Assembly: GCA_004020315.1 (NCBI GenBank)
Contig: SAQG01000004.1
Span: 62,001 to 126,000, forward strand
Length of the DNA stretch: 64,000 nucleotides
Direction of reading: 5' to 3'
Origin: Mesorhizobium sp.
GTDB lineage: Bacteria; Pseudomonadota; Alphaproteobacteria; Rhizobiales; Rhizobiaceae
Every line of letters starts with the position of its first letter. The stretch's first letter is position 1. Of the stretch, positions 43,287 to 53,833 are shown one piece after another. The notes below the pieces were generated by a model. It was given only the letters and a program-made list of their open reading frames with translations. It had not been told where the DNA came from and did not search any database. A program made the translations under genes and the position numbers.

Positions 43287-44284
43287 TTCTGGTACCGCAT
43301 GATCAGTGCCGCCAGCACCACGATGGCGCCTACGGCCAGTGGTTGGTAGAAGGCCGAAACGCTGAGCAGCGTCAGCCCGTTGACGAGAGCGGTGAGCATC
43401 AGCGCCCCGATCGCCGGGCCGAGAATGCTGGCGCGCCCGCCGAACAGGCTGACGCCTCCCAAGACCACTGCCGCCACCGAATTGAGCAGAAGGCTGGTGT
43501 TGATCTGCGGTTCGGCCGAGCCAATGCGCGCCACCAGAAGCAGCGCGGCGATGCCGGCGCAGAATCCCGATATCGTATAGGCGGCGATCTTGACCCGGTT
43601 GGTCCGGATGCCGAGCGAGCGGGCGCTTTCGGTCTGACCGCCGGTCGCCAGCAGATGCACCCCGAAGCGGGTGTGGTAGAGCGCGATATGCGCCACCAGA
43701 ACGGCTGATATCGCCACCCAGACGGGATAGCCGAACGGTCCAAAGGAGCCCGAGGCCAGCCGCAGCAGGAAGGTCGAGCCGACCATTATCGGCTCGCCGC
43801 CCGACAGGATCAGGCCGAGACCAGTGACGCCCGAAAGGGTGCCGAGCGTCACCACGAAGTCAGGTATTCGCCCGGCCGTGATGAGGGCGCCATTCAGGAA
43901 ACCGACAGCGCTGGTGGCGGCTACGGCGAGCACGCAGGCGAGGAAGATGCCATAGCCGGCGGCATCGACGAGGCCGAGAATGATGGCGCCCAGCATGACG
44001 GCCGCCGCTAGGGAGAGATCGATGCCGGCCGTCGCCACGACGAAGGTCTGGCCGATCGACAGCACGACCAGGATCGCCGCGGCCAGCAGCAGGGCCTGCA
44101 AATTGGCGACGCTGAGAAAGACCGGCTGGGCGATGCCGAACACAATGACCAGACCGACCAGACCGACGACCGATGCCCAGTCGGCCCAGAAGGAAGGATC
44201 CAGGAGGAGAGCCGCCAAGGAGGGACGGCTCTCCTCCGCCGCGCCCGCTTCCCGCGAGGACGCGTTCTCGGCGGGAGCGCTCAC
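43283..44284 (-). CDS. Sugar ABC transporter permease (RbsC type)
   Basis: A 333-aa polytopic permease of the CUT2 class. It has the marker VATAGIDLSLAAAVMLGAII (about 90-109) and the C-terminal AAVVLGGVSLFGGRASILG. GTG 44284 overlaps the binding-protein stop as GTGA; the longer frame to 44434 lies inside the binding-protein gene and was rejected. Confidence 0.9.
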   Translation of the reverse strand: MSAPAENASSREAGAAEESRPSLAALLLDPSFWADWASVVGLVGLVIVFGIAQPVFLSVANLQALLLAAAILVVLSIGQTFVVATAGIDLSLAAAVMLGAIILGLVDAAGYGIFLACVLAVAATSAVGFLNGALITAGRIPDFVVTLGTLSGVTGLGLILSGGEPIMVGSTFLLRLASGSFGPFGYPVWVAISAVLVAHIALYHTRFGVHLLATGGQTESARSLGIRTNRVKIAAYTISGFCAGIAALLLVARIGSAEPQINTSLLLNSVAAVVLGGVSLFGGRASILGPAIGALMLTALVNGLTLLSVSAFYQPLAVGAIVVLAALIMRYQK

Positions 44285-45273
44285 TGCTGCAACATCTCGC
44301 GGAATGGGTCCGGATAGTCGCCGCCGGGGCGCGGGAAATTCTTCAACGAGGCTTCCGCGTTTGCCTTGTTGATCAAGAGCACTGGCGCGGGCACGTTGGC
44401 AGGAAGCGTCTTGCCCGTGGCCGCCGCGGCGCAAGCTTCCACGCCCATGGCGCCGACGACGTAGGGGTATTGGGCGACGGTAGCGGCGAGTTCGCCGGCG
44501 GCAACGGATTTCAAGGCGTCGACGATGCCGTCAAGCCCGATCACCTTGACGTCCTTGCCCGAGGTCTGGACGGCGCGCTGAACGCCGAGCGCCATGATGT
44601 CGTTGGCGGCGAAGAAGCCGGCGAGATCCGGGTGCGCGGCCAGGATGTCGGTAGCCGCGGTCAGTGCCTTCTCACGGTCCCAATCGGCGCTCACCATCAC
44701 CACGACGTCGAGCTTGCCTTCGACAGCCTGCTTGAAGCCCTTGATGCGGGCATTGCTGCCGACATCGCCGACGATGCCGGCCACCAGCGCGACCTTGGAG
44801 CCTGCAGGAACCAGCTTCAGCATCTCTTCGCCTGCCAGCACGCCGGCGGCAACATTGTCGGTGCCGATATAGGTCGAGATGGTGAAGCCGGCCGCCTTGG
44901 CCTGCTCGGCGTCGATGGTGCTGTCGATGTTGACGATCGGCTTGTTCTTCTGGGCGACAGGCACCAGTGCTTGGACGAGGTTGCTGACGCTGATCGGATT
45001 GACCAGATAGCAATCGAAATCCTGCATAGCCATGGCGGTCAACCGATCGGCCTGGCCGGTTGCATCGCCCATATTGGCGGCTGCCTGAACGGTGACGGCC
45101 ACGCCGTCGGCCTTGGCCTGGTCTTCAATGCCCTGGTGCATGTACTGGAAGAAGGGGTTGTCGAGACCCTTGACGATAGCCGCGACGCGGGCCGCGTCCT
45201 GGGCTTGGGCCGGCGTGGAAATAATGGTTGCAAACAGGCCTGCGCCAAGCGTCAGGCAATTGAACATACGCAT
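44281..45273 (-). CDS. Sugar ABC transporter substrate-binding protein (RbsB-like)
   Basis: A 330-aa periplasmic protein with a signal peptide (about 1-24, STPAQA-QDA). Type I fold: AAIVKGLDNPFFQYMHQGIE is the ribose/galactose-binding N-terminal pattern, and AANDIMALGVQRA and GLDGI mark the C-terminal lobe. The start follows GGGAGGAGGAAG. It is first gene of the RbsBCA-MocA operon, behind the conserved promoter block at 45479. Ligand unknown. Confidence 0.9.
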   Translation of the reverse strand: MRMFNCLTLGAGLFATIISTPAQAQDAARVAAIVKGLDNPFFQYMHQGIEDQAKADGVAVTVQAAANMGDATGQADRLTAMAMQDFDCYLVNPISVSNLVQALVPVAQKNKPIVNIDSTIDAEQAKAAGFTISTYIGTDNVAAGVLAGEEMLKLVPAGSKVALVAGIVGDVGSNARIKGFKQAVEGKLDVVVMVSADWDREKALTAATDILAAHPDLAGFFAANDIMALGVQRAVQTSGKDVKVIGLDGIVDALKSVAAGELAATVAQYPYVVGAMGVEACAAAATGKTLPANVPAPVLLINKANAEASLKNFPRPGGDYPDPFREMLQQ

Positions 45274-45478
45274 GCTCTTCCTCCTCCCTGTTGGTTGTGT
45301 CGGAATTGACTTGTTGTTCGGCGAACGGAATTCCCCGTACCGGCGAGGGCCAGCCCGGCGCGTGCGAAAAGCTGCCGACCAATCGGCGATTGCCACACGG
45401 CTTGCGGGTTCCGGGCCCGGTCGGGGCCATTTTTCGTGTCAGGCATTTCTCCTCCCAGAGCGCTGACCAATGCCTATT

Positions 45479-45541
45479 CAGCATTTCCGCATGTTTTAGA
45501 AAAATTTGGCACGCGTCAAGTTTTAAAATGGTGTGCAACGG
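45479..45541 (-). promoter_or_regulatory. Promoter/operator block A, shared with 55212-55274
   Basis: Within the 372-bp gap between the two minus-strand operons, which otherwise holds no gene I can support. About 50 of 63 bases match block B upstream of the MalFGK-type operon, including 17 identical bases at one end. On the minus strand it contains TTGACGCG flanked by AT-rich DNA; TTGACG could be the -35 hexamer. Located about 206 bp from the binding-protein start. Confidence 0.7.
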
Positions 45542-45645
45542 TTTTTGACGTGCTGCAACGCAGCAGAAATCGACACGGCAGGAATGTCGGAGCAAGCTCG
45601 ATGCGGGCGTCGTCAGTGTCCGGGTCAAACTGCGAGTGCACGCGG

Positions 45646-46729
<1,084 letters not shown>

Positions 46730-46737
<8 letters not shown>

Positions 46738-47767
46738 GACTTCTCTCCCTGGCGTCGGCACGCCCGGGAGCGCCGTCCTTTTTATCCTCGTCCTGCGCCA
46801 TCGCCAGCGGCGCGCCCGGCTCGCCGTCCCACAGGATCAGGCTGGCCGCGCCGATCAGTCCTGCGCGGTCGCCAAGTCGCGCCGGCACGATCGGCACATC
46901 CCGGTAGGCCAGCATCGCCCGCTGCTCGACAGTTGCCCTGATGGTCGGAGCCAACAGTTCGAAACCGTTGGCAAGGCCGCCGCCCATGACGATCAGGTCC
47001 GGCGAATAGAGGTGAAGCAGGTTGGTGAAGCCGATGCCGAGCCACCTGGCTTCCGCCTCGATCAACTCGAGCGCGCTGGTGTCGCCGGCACGTGCGGCCT
47101 CGACGACGTGCCTGGCCGAAACGTCGCCGTCGCCCGAAAGGCGCCTGAGCAAAGAGCCGTCGCCCGGCGCTGTCAGCGCCGTGGCACGCCGTCCGAGCGC
47201 GGTTCCGGAGGCAACCGCCTCGAAACAGCCGACGGCGCCGCAGAAGCAGCGGTCGCCCTCGCCGGTGATGGTCATGTGGCCGATCTCGGCGGCAAGCCCG
47301 CGCCGGCCGTGATAGATGTGGCCGTCGGCAACGACGCCGCCGCCGATGCCAGTCGATACGGTGACGAACACCAGGGATCCGGTGCCTTGGCCGGCGCCGA
47401 AGCGCCATTCGCCAAGGGCGGCCGCGTTGGCGTCGTTTTCCAGCCGCACGGGCAGGCCGAAATGCTTGCCGAGAATGTCGATCAACGGCACATCGTGCCA
47501 GCCGGCCAGCGTCGGCGGTGCGATCACAATCCCGGCTTTGGGATCGAGCGGACCCGGCGCGCCGATGCCGATGCCGACGACATCCGCCTGTGGGCGCTGT
47601 GCCAGAAGAGCCCCAGCCAGTGCGATGATCTGGCCGATCACCGCATCCGATCCCGCGATCGCCATCGTCGGCGCCGAAACCTGCGCGACAACGCGGCCGC
47701 CGCTCTCGACCAGCGCACCGCGCAGCTCCGTTCCGCCGAGATCGAAGGCGAGGGCCAGTCTTGTCAT
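46730..47767 (-). CDS. ROK-family sugar kinase
   Basis: A 345-aa kinase without a helix-turn-helix. ATP/sugar motifs: [12 protein letters not shown] at the N-terminus, [13 protein letters not shown] (about 108-120), [11 protein letters not shown] and the EIGHM block. The zinc motif is [10 protein letters not shown]. It would phosphorylate a hexose or aminosugar produced by the operon. Start and stop overlap the neighbouring genes, so translation is coupled. Confidence 0.9.
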
Positions 47768-48489
47768 CAGGCAGCGACCTTCAGCCCATGCAGCCAGGCC
47801 ATGCGTTGGGCGAGGTCGGGGTCGCCGAACGCCAGGGATCCGAGCACCACCGTCTCGGCCCCGGCGGCGCGCAGGCGCGCCACCGTCTCGTGGCGGATGC
47901 CGCCGTCGGCAGCCAGGATGATGTCGGCCTCCCGCCCGGCCTGCCGCATCAGTGTGCGCGCCTCGATCAGGCGTGGGCAGGCCTGCTCGGAAAGGCTCTG
48001 GCCCTTGACGCCGATGGATGTGCCAAGAAGCGTCACAAACGCCACTTGCGACAGGAAAGGAGTGACCGCAGCGACCGGCGTTTCGAGCCTGAGCACCACG
48101 CCGGCCTCGGCGCCGAGCTCATGCGCCAGCCGCACGGCGCGCAGGCCGGCTTCGCCGTTTTCGGCATGGACGCTGACCAGGTCGGCGCCGGCTTGGATGA
48201 ACTGGCGCGTCTGCTCCTCGACGATCTCGGCTTCGACCATCAGGTGCACATGGATCGGCCTTGCCGTCAGCCCGGCGATCCGCGCCACCAGATCCGGGAA
48301 GAACAGGAAGCCGGGGGTGAAGCGGGCGTCCGCGACGTCGATGTGGTGAAGGTCGACAAAGGGATCTATGCGCTGCAGGTCGCGCTCCATATTGGCCAGG
48401 TCGGCCGACCACAGCGAAAACTCGCCGAGCAGCCGGTTGCGTGGCAAGGCGGCGATGGCAGCGGGGCCGGACAGGGATTTGGTGGTCAT
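47767..48489 (-). CDS. Ribulose-phosphate 3-epimerase family protein
   Basis: A 240-aa TIM barrel of the pentulose-phosphate epimerase family. HHIDVADARFTPG and HVHLMVE align with the metal-binding His/Asp motifs of Rpe, and ADGGI with the C-terminal catalytic Asp. Overlaps of 1 and 4 bp with its neighbours place it firmly in the operon, which suggests a dedicated sugar phosphate rather than the housekeeping Calvin/pentose-phosphate role. Confidence 0.87.
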   Translation of the reverse strand: MTTKSLSGPAAIAALPRNRLLGEFSLWSADLANMERDLQRIDPFVDLHHIDVADARFTPGFLFFPDLVARIAGLTARPIHVHLMVEAEIVEEQTRQFIQAGADLVSVHAENGEAGLRAVRLAHELGAEAGVVLRLETPVAAVTPFLSQVAFVTLLGTSIGVKGQSLSEQACPRLIEARTLMRQAGREADIILAADGGIRHETVARLRAAGAETVVLGSLAFGDPDLAQRMAWLHGLKVAA

Positions 48490-49322
48490 GACGGAACGAG
48501 GCTCCGGATATTGAAGTGGGCGTGAAGGAAGGTCGTGATCTCAGCCTGCAGCTCGGCGAAATGCCTGACGCTGTCGAGCGCCTTGGGATGGATTTCGGCA
48601 AAGGTCGAGCCGGGAATGGCTACGGCGAGCGTATCGGCCGCCGAGAGCGGATGCACCGCATCCATGGCGTTGCCGATGACCAGCGTGGGGATGCCAAGGG
48701 CAGCGGCATTGCTTTCGGAAATGCCCGGGCCGTCGGCGGCAATGTCGGCGAGGACCTGCGCGAATGACGCGGCGTCCGGCCGGTCGAAATAGCCGAACAG
48801 CGAGGCAAGGTTGTCGGGTGCTTCACGCTGCAGGCGCGCGGCGGTTTCCGATTGCGCGAAAATCGTCCTGGCCTTGTCGGAGCCGTGGTCAAGGATCAGG
48901 CCGGCTACCTCGGCGATCGGCCGCAGATTGCCCGGCGCGCTGTCGAAAATCCAGGCCGGCCGCACCAGCAGCAGGCCGGCGACGCGGTCTGGATGACGGC
49001 AGGCCAGGCGCAATGCTATCGCCGCGCCCATGGAAATGCCGCCGGCGATGAAACGGTCGAGGCCGGCCTGATCGGCGGCGGCAACAACATCGTCCGCGAA
49101 CATGCTCAGGGAAAACGGACGGCGGCTGCCCAGTCCGGAGGCGCCGTGTCCGCGGCATTCCAGCGTGATGCGCCGCAATCCCGGCCCGGAAGGAAAGGCC
49201 TGGGCGACCTGCGCCTCGCCACCGCCCAGCCCGTGCTGAAAGACGACCGAAAGCCCGTCGCCTTGGTCGGAGACCTGGAGCGTGGCGTCATCGCGAAGCA
49301 GTGTGGTCAGGCGCGCCATCAC
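48486..49322 (-). CDS. Alpha/beta hydrolase fold protein
   Basis: A 278-aa serine hydrolase. HGLGGG forms the oxyanion region, GGISMGAA the nucleophile elbow (Ser at about residue 96), with an Asp near NAMDAVHPL. In a sugar operon a lactonase or ester-removing role is plausible but unproven. The start may be the second ATG (49319). Confidence 0.82.
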   Translation of the reverse strand: MMARLTTLLRDDATLQVSDQGDGLSVVFQHGLGGGEAQVAQAFPSGPGLRRITLECRGHGASGLGSRRPFSLSMFADDVVAAADQAGLDRFIAGGISMGAAIALRLACRHPDRVAGLLLVRPAWIFDSAPGNLRPIAEVAGLILDHGSDKARTIFAQSETAARLQREAPDNLASLFGYFDRPDAASFAQVLADIAADGPGISESNAAALGIPTLVIGNAMDAVHPLSAADTLAVAIPGSTFAEIHPKALDSVRHFAELQAEITTFLHAHFNIRSLVPS

Positions 49323-50137
49323 GCCAGCCCTTTGAGGAAGCGGGCAACGCTGGGTGCCTCTTCGGCCGAGAGGCCATGTGTGACCAGCGGCCCGTCAAAG
49401 CCCGATGCTTTCAGCCAGGCGACGAAATCCGCAAAGTCGACGACACCCCGGCCGGCTGTAGCGAAGCGGCCGTCAGCGAAACGGTCCTTGGCATGGGCCA
49501 TGGCGATATGGCCCGCCGTGGCCTCGACCGCAGCGGCTATGATGGCGCGTGCCTCCTCGGGGCTTGCCCGTTCGAACAGGTTGGCCGGATCGAGCACGAT
49601 GCGCAGCCGCTTCGAGCCCATCTCGGCGATGAGGCGCATCGCGTCCGACGCCGAGGTGACGATGTTGGCCTGTTCGGGCTCGATGCCGAGATCGACGCCG
49701 TGACGCTCGGCGAATTGCAGCGCCTTTTCCATCTCGCCCGCCATGTCGTCCCATGCCGAGGGGTCGGCATTGCCGGGATGATATGCCCATTGGTCCTCCG
49801 CGTTGCGCGTTCCCGTGCACAGGGTGACCAGCGGAACGGAAAGGTCTGCCGCGGCCTTGATGACCACGCCGAGCCGGCGCAGGCCGTCGTCGCGCACCGT
49901 CCTGTCCGGATGGGCCATGTTGTAGGTGCCCGAGAGCGCCACCAGGGCGACGCCGCAAGCATTCGACGCGGCCGCGATGGCATCAATGGCGTTTTCCGGC
50001 ACCGCCTCCGGCATTGACGGCAGGCCGGCGCAGGCAAGGTTGAACTGGGTGACGGCAAACCCCGCATCGCGGACCGCTGCCAGCACGCCGGCCGGCTCGC
50101 TTCCCGGGAAGGTCTTAGCGAACACCCCGATCTGCAT
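49319..50137 (-). CDS. Sugar phosphate isomerase/epimerase (AP-endonuclease-2-type TIM barrel), first
   Basis: A 272-aa TIM barrel of the xylose-isomerase-like superfamily. Metal-ligand Glu in DLGIEPEQANIV (about 150), LRIVLDPANLF, and AMAHAKDR in late strands. Such proteins isomerise, epimerise or dehydrate sugars; several act on 3-keto-sugars made by MocA dehydrogenases. It overlaps the MocA gene stop by 1 bp. Confidence 0.85.
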   Translation of the reverse strand: MQIGVFAKTFPGSEPAGVLAAVRDAGFAVTQFNLACAGLPSMPEAVPENAIDAIAAASNACGVALVALSGTYNMAHPDRTVRDDGLRRLGVVIKAAADLSVPLVTLCTGTRNAEDQWAYHPGNADPSAWDDMAGEMEKALQFAERHGVDLGIEPEQANIVTSASDAMRLIAEMGSKRLRIVLDPANLFERASPEEARAIIAAAVEATAGHIAMAHAKDRFADGRFATAGRGVVDFADFVAWLKASGFDGPLVTHGLSAEEAPSVARFLKGLA

Positions 50138-51213
50138 CAGACCGCTCCCGTGACACTGGCGATCTCGACGCGCTCACCGCTTTCGACCGAGCGGGCGATC
50201 GCCACCATGGCGCGGATCGAGGCGAGGCCGTCCTCGACATCGGCGCCACGCAGCGGCGCGCCGTCGAGCACCGTGTCGGCGAGGCCCTCGAGCTGCCGCC
50301 TGAAAAAATGGCCGTCGGCGCCGAGCGGCTTTCGCGACGTCGCATCCTTCTCGTGAAAAATGTCGACCTCGCTCGCCCGAAAATACCAGGGATTGAAGGT
50401 CTTCGCGACCACCGAGCCGTTTTCGCCATAGAGCTGGAAACCCTCGTGCCAGTCCATGCGGACAGCCACGGTGAGGTCGAGATGGCCGAGCGCCCCGTTG
50501 GCGAATTCGGTTTCGACGAACCAGCAATAGGCGCCGAAACGCTCGTTGAGCCGGGCGCGTACGGCGACGATCTCGCCGCACAGGAAGCGCGCAGTGTCGA
50601 CGAGGTGCGAGCCGTGCGCGAGCATGAAATACTGCCTGAGGTCGGCTTTCGGATTGCCACCCGGCTTGCGCGCCAGCTTGCTGGTGACGGGCAGCGGCTG
50701 GACCGCGTCGGTATTGGTGTAGCGGTGGGTGGAATCGCAATACCAGGCTTTTAGCGCCAGGATCTCGCCGATCTCGTCGCGAACGAAATCGCGCGCCGCT
50801 TCCAGCGCCGGGTCGAAGCGCTTCATGTGGCCAACCTGCAGCACCTTGCCGGAGCGTTTTACTGCATCGGCGAGCATCTCGCCTTCTTCGACCGAGACGC
50901 CGATAGGCTTTTCGCACAGCACGTGCTTGCCGGCTTTGAGCGCCTTGATCGACATCGGAACGTGATAGGCGTCGGAGGTCGCGACGATCACCGCTTCCAG
51001 TTGCGGGTCGGCGAGCATCTCATCGTAGTCGTCATACATTTTTTCGGGTTCATAGGTCGCGCCCATGCGCGCCAAAAGGTCGGGGGCGGCATCGCAGATC
51101 GCGTAGAGATCGGCGTTCCTGGCCTTCACGCAGGATTCGAGATGGGCGAATTGGGCGATCGGCCCGCAGCCGAGCACGCCGACACGAAGGCGACGGTCTT
51201 GCTTCCGGATCAT
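50137..51213 (-). CDS. Gfo/Idh/MocA-family oxidoreductase, second
   Basis: A 358-aa dehydrogenase. Rossmann motif RVGVLGCGPIAQFAHL, catalytic-loop motif LCEKPIGVSVEEGE (about 98-111), and HGSHLVDTARFLCGE with His/Asp typical of sugar-active members. Placed between two TIM-barrel isomerases in the operon, it probably oxidises the imported substrate or a derivative. Confidence 0.9.
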   Translation of the reverse strand: MIRKQDRRLRVGVLGCGPIAQFAHLESCVKARNADLYAICDAAPDLLARMGATYEPEKMYDDYDEMLADPQLEAVIVATSDAYHVPMSIKALKAGKHVLCEKPIGVSVEEGEMLADAVKRSGKVLQVGHMKRFDPALEAARDFVRDEIGEILALKAWYCDSTHRYTNTDAVQPLPVTSKLARKPGGNPKADLRQYFMLAHGSHLVDTARFLCGEIVAVRARLNERFGAYCWFVETEFANGALGHLDLTVAVRMDWHEGFQLYGENGSVVAKTFNPWYFRASEVDIFHEKDATSRKPLGADGHFFRRQLEGLADTVLDGAPLRGADVEDGLASIRAMVAIARSVESGERVEIASVTGAV

Positions 51214-51223
51214 GGTCTCTTCC

Positions 51224-52039
51224 TCATACGCCGTAGCCGCGCATGGTCTGGCGGTTGGTCTTGACAGCGGCGGCCGGATTGGCGGCGGCGGTCTCGGATT
51301 CCTCTTCCAGCACCAGCCAGCCGTTGAAACGAGGTGCGGCGCTGGCGATATCGATCACAGCTTGGGTGTCGCAGACGCCCTTGCCGAGCATGGCCCAGGT
51401 GCCGCCGGCGTCGACGTCCTTCAGATGCACGTAGCGGATGCGGTCGCGGTAGGTGGTGAGCGTATCTGCCATGTCCGGATGGCCGCGCAATATGTGACCG
51501 GTGTCGGGCACCCAGCCGACGAGCGACGGATCGATCAGCGTGAAAATCCGGTCGTAGTCGGAACGGTCGAACAGCAGCGTGTTGTGGTGGGAACTGGGAT
51601 GGACGGCGATTTCGACGCCAGCCTTGCGCCCGAGTTCGCCTGCCTTGTTGTAGAACTCCGCAGCGATGGCAAACTTGTCGTCGCGCGGGCCGTCGGAGAC
51701 GACGGTGGCCGAGCCAATGGAGACCAGCGCGCCGGGAAATGCTGCGGCGAAATCGATCCAGCGCTGTGCGGTTTCCAGGTCGGCACCGATCCTGTCCTGC
51801 AGCGTGAAGCCGCTCTTCGAGCCGAAGGCGAAAGACACGAGAGTCAGCCCGGTCGACTTCAATGCCGTGGCGAATTCCGCAGGCCTGTCGGCATAGCGGC
51901 CGATCATCGTATCGGTGATCTCGATGCCGGCATAGCCGCCATCGGCGATCGCCTTCAAGAGATCGTCGGGACCACCGGAAAAACGGTCTCCGAGCATTTC
52001 CCAGGTAAAGGTCTGGCACCCGACTTTCAGGTCTTTCAC
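51224..52039 (-). CDS. Sugar phosphate isomerase/epimerase (IolE-like TIM barrel), second
   Basis: A 271-aa xylose-isomerase-like TIM barrel. GYAGIEITDTMIG, EIAVHPSSHHNT, VPDTGHILRGH, RIRYVHLKDVD and LVLEEESE supply a likely metal-binding set. It resembles IolE/LgdB-type dehydratases and isomerases more than AP endonucleases. Ten bp separate its stop from the MocA start. Confidence 0.85.
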   Translation of the reverse strand: MKDLKVGCQTFTWEMLGDRFSGGPDDLLKAIADGGYAGIEITDTMIGRYADRPAEFATALKSTGLTLVSFAFGSKSGFTLQDRIGADLETAQRWIDFAAAFPGALVSIGSATVVSDGPRDDKFAIAAEFYNKAGELGRKAGVEIAVHPSSHHNTLLFDRSDYDRIFTLIDPSLVGWVPDTGHILRGHPDMADTLTTYRDRIRYVHLKDVDAGGTWAMLGKGVCDTQAVIDIASAAPRFNGWLVLEEESETAAANPAAAVKTNRQTMRGYGV

Positions 52040-52066
52040 GATCGTCCTTTCATTCCTTGACGCCGC

Positions 52067-52903
52067 TCATTCTTTGATGCCACCTTGGGTCAGCCCTTCG
52101 ACGATGTGCCGCTGGAAGAACAGCACCAGCACGATCAAAGGGACAGTGACGACAGCAGAAGCTGCGGCGATGTCGCCCCAGGGCACGTAATAGAGATTGG
52201 TGAAGTTGGCGATGCCGACGGGAATCGTCTGGCGATCGATGTTGGAGGTGAAGGCGAGCGCGAACAGGAACTCGTTCCAGGCGGTGATGAAGGCGAGCAG
52301 GCCTGTGGTTACCAGGCTCGGCAGCGACATCGGCAGGATGATGTGCCAGAGCAGGCCAGGAATGCTGACGCCGTCCATGCGCGCCGCCTCGTCGATCTCG
52401 CGCGGCAGCGTCTCGAAATAGCCGAACAGCACCCAGGTGACGAGCGGCAGTCCAAGCGCCAGGTAGGTGATGATCAGCGCCGTGTAGGTATCGAGCAGGC
52501 CGAGATTGGTCGCGACCAGATAGAGCGGCCCGACCAGCGCGATCTGCGGAAACATCGACACCGAAAGGATGACCATCAGGATGCCGAAGCGGCCCTTGAC
52601 GTTGAGCCGCGACAGCGCGAAGGCGGCCAGCGACCCGACGAAGAGGCACAGGAATGTCGTGGCCAGCGAGACGACCAGCGAATTCCAGACATAACGGTGC
52701 AGCTGCTTCTCGACGAAGGCGTTGTAGTAGTGCTCAAGCGTCAAAGGCGCGGGGATCAGCGATGGCGAGCCTGACGTCAGCGCCTTGTCGAGCTGGAACG
52801 ATGTCGAGAACTGCCAGAGGAACGGGCCACCCGACCAGACCAGGATTAGTAGCGCGCCAAGGTAAATGACAATGGTCTGCAGCGGCGAACGCGTGTCGTT
52901 CAT
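52067..52903 (-). CDS. Carbohydrate ABC transporter permease (MalG type)
   Basis: A 278-aa inner-membrane permease of the CUT1 class. Six predicted membrane spans and the EAA coupling loop REIDEAARMDGVSIPGLLWH. ATG 52903 overlaps the partner permease stop by 4 bp. The reading frame runs upstream to 53611 inside the neighbour and that extension was rejected. Confidence 0.92.
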   Translation of the reverse strand: MNDTRSPLQTIVIYLGALLILVWSGGPFLWQFSTSFQLDKALTSGSPSLIPAPLTLEHYYNAFVEKQLHRYVWNSLVVSLATTFLCLFVGSLAAFALSRLNVKGRFGILMVILSVSMFPQIALVGPLYLVATNLGLLDTYTALIITYLALGLPLVTWVLFGYFETLPREIDEAARMDGVSIPGLLWHIILPMSLPSLVTTGLLAFITAWNEFLFALAFTSNIDRQTIPVGIANFTNLYYVPWGDIAAASAVVTVPLIVLVLFFQRHIVEGLTQGGIKE

Positions 52904-53829
52904 TGCGCCCTCCTGATCTGCCTGATGAGATAGAGGCAGAAGGCCAGTGCGATGATACCTTCGGTGACGAACATTGCCGTCGAAACGGCCGAGCCATAGC
53001 CGAATTGCAGCGTCGAGAAGAGCACCTTGTAGGACAGCGTCGACAGCGTCTCGGTCGAATCGGCCGGACCGCCGCCGGTCAGCACGTAGACGAGGTCGAA
53101 GACGCGAAAGGCGTCGAGGGCGCGGAACAGGCCGGCGATCAGCAAGGTTGGCATGAGCAGCGGCAGGCGGATATACCAGAAGGTGATCCAGCCCTTCGCG
53201 CCATCCATGCGCGCCGCCTCGATCAGCGAATTGGGCACCGTCTGCAGTCCGGTCAAAAGCAATAGCGCCATGAACGGCGTGGTCTTCCAGACGTCGGCGA
53301 TGATGATGGTCGTCATCGCCGTGTCGGGCGAGCCGTACCAGTTGACGTTCTGATCGATCAGCCCGGCATGCAGCAGAATATAGTTGATGATGCCGTTCTG
53401 GCCGTCGAACAGCCAGCCGAACATCTTGGAGGTGACGACGGTGGGCATCGCCCAGGGAACCAGCATGGCGGCGCGAACCAGACCGCGTCCTTTGAAGGCT
53501 TCGCACAGGATGAGCGCCATGCCGAGCCCGATCACCGTCTCCAGTATCGTGGATGCCGTGGTGAACCACATCGTGTGCCACCAGGCATTCCAGAATTGGG
53601 CGTCGCCCCATAGCTGCACATAGTTGGAGAAACCCGAGAACTCGTTCTCCTGGGTGATCAGCGAGGTGTTGGTGAACGAGAGATAAAGCCCGTTGATGAT
53701 CGGGTAGAAGGAAACCGACGCCAGCGACACGAAGGCCGGCGTCAGCAGTAGCAAGGCCCAGACGGCGCCCGGAAGCGCCTTGCCAAGCCGCGGCCGGCCA
53801 ATGCCAGAAACAGTGGCCGCCGCGGTCAT
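52900..53829 (-). CDS. Carbohydrate ABC transporter permease (MalF/UgpA type)
   Basis: A 309-aa inner-membrane permease, the partner of the MalG-type protein. Hydrophobic segments begin at about residue 20, and the EAA loop is IEAARMDGAKGWITFWYIRL. It lies 4 bp downstream of the binding-protein gene. Confidence 0.92.
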   Translation of the reverse strand: MTAAATVSGIGRPRLGKALPGAVWALLLLTPAFVSLASVSFYPIINGLYLSFTNTSLITQENEFSGFSNYVQLWGDAQFWNAWWHTMWFTTASTILETVIGLGMALILCEAFKGRGLVRAAMLVPWAMPTVVTSKMFGWLFDGQNGIINYILLHAGLIDQNVNWYGSPDTAMTTIIIADVWKTTPFMALLLLTGLQTVPNSLIEAARMDGAKGWITFWYIRLPLLMPTLLIAGLFRALDAFRVFDLVYVLTGGGPADSTETLSTLSYKVLFSTLQFGYGSAVSTAMFVTEGIIALAFCLYLIRQIRRAQ

Positions 53830-53833
53830 GGGT

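Noticed and set aside
52904..53611. Upstream extension of the MalG-type permease frame
   Set aside because: It lies entirely inside the MalF-type permease gene in another frame; the ATG at 52903 gives a normal-length protein.
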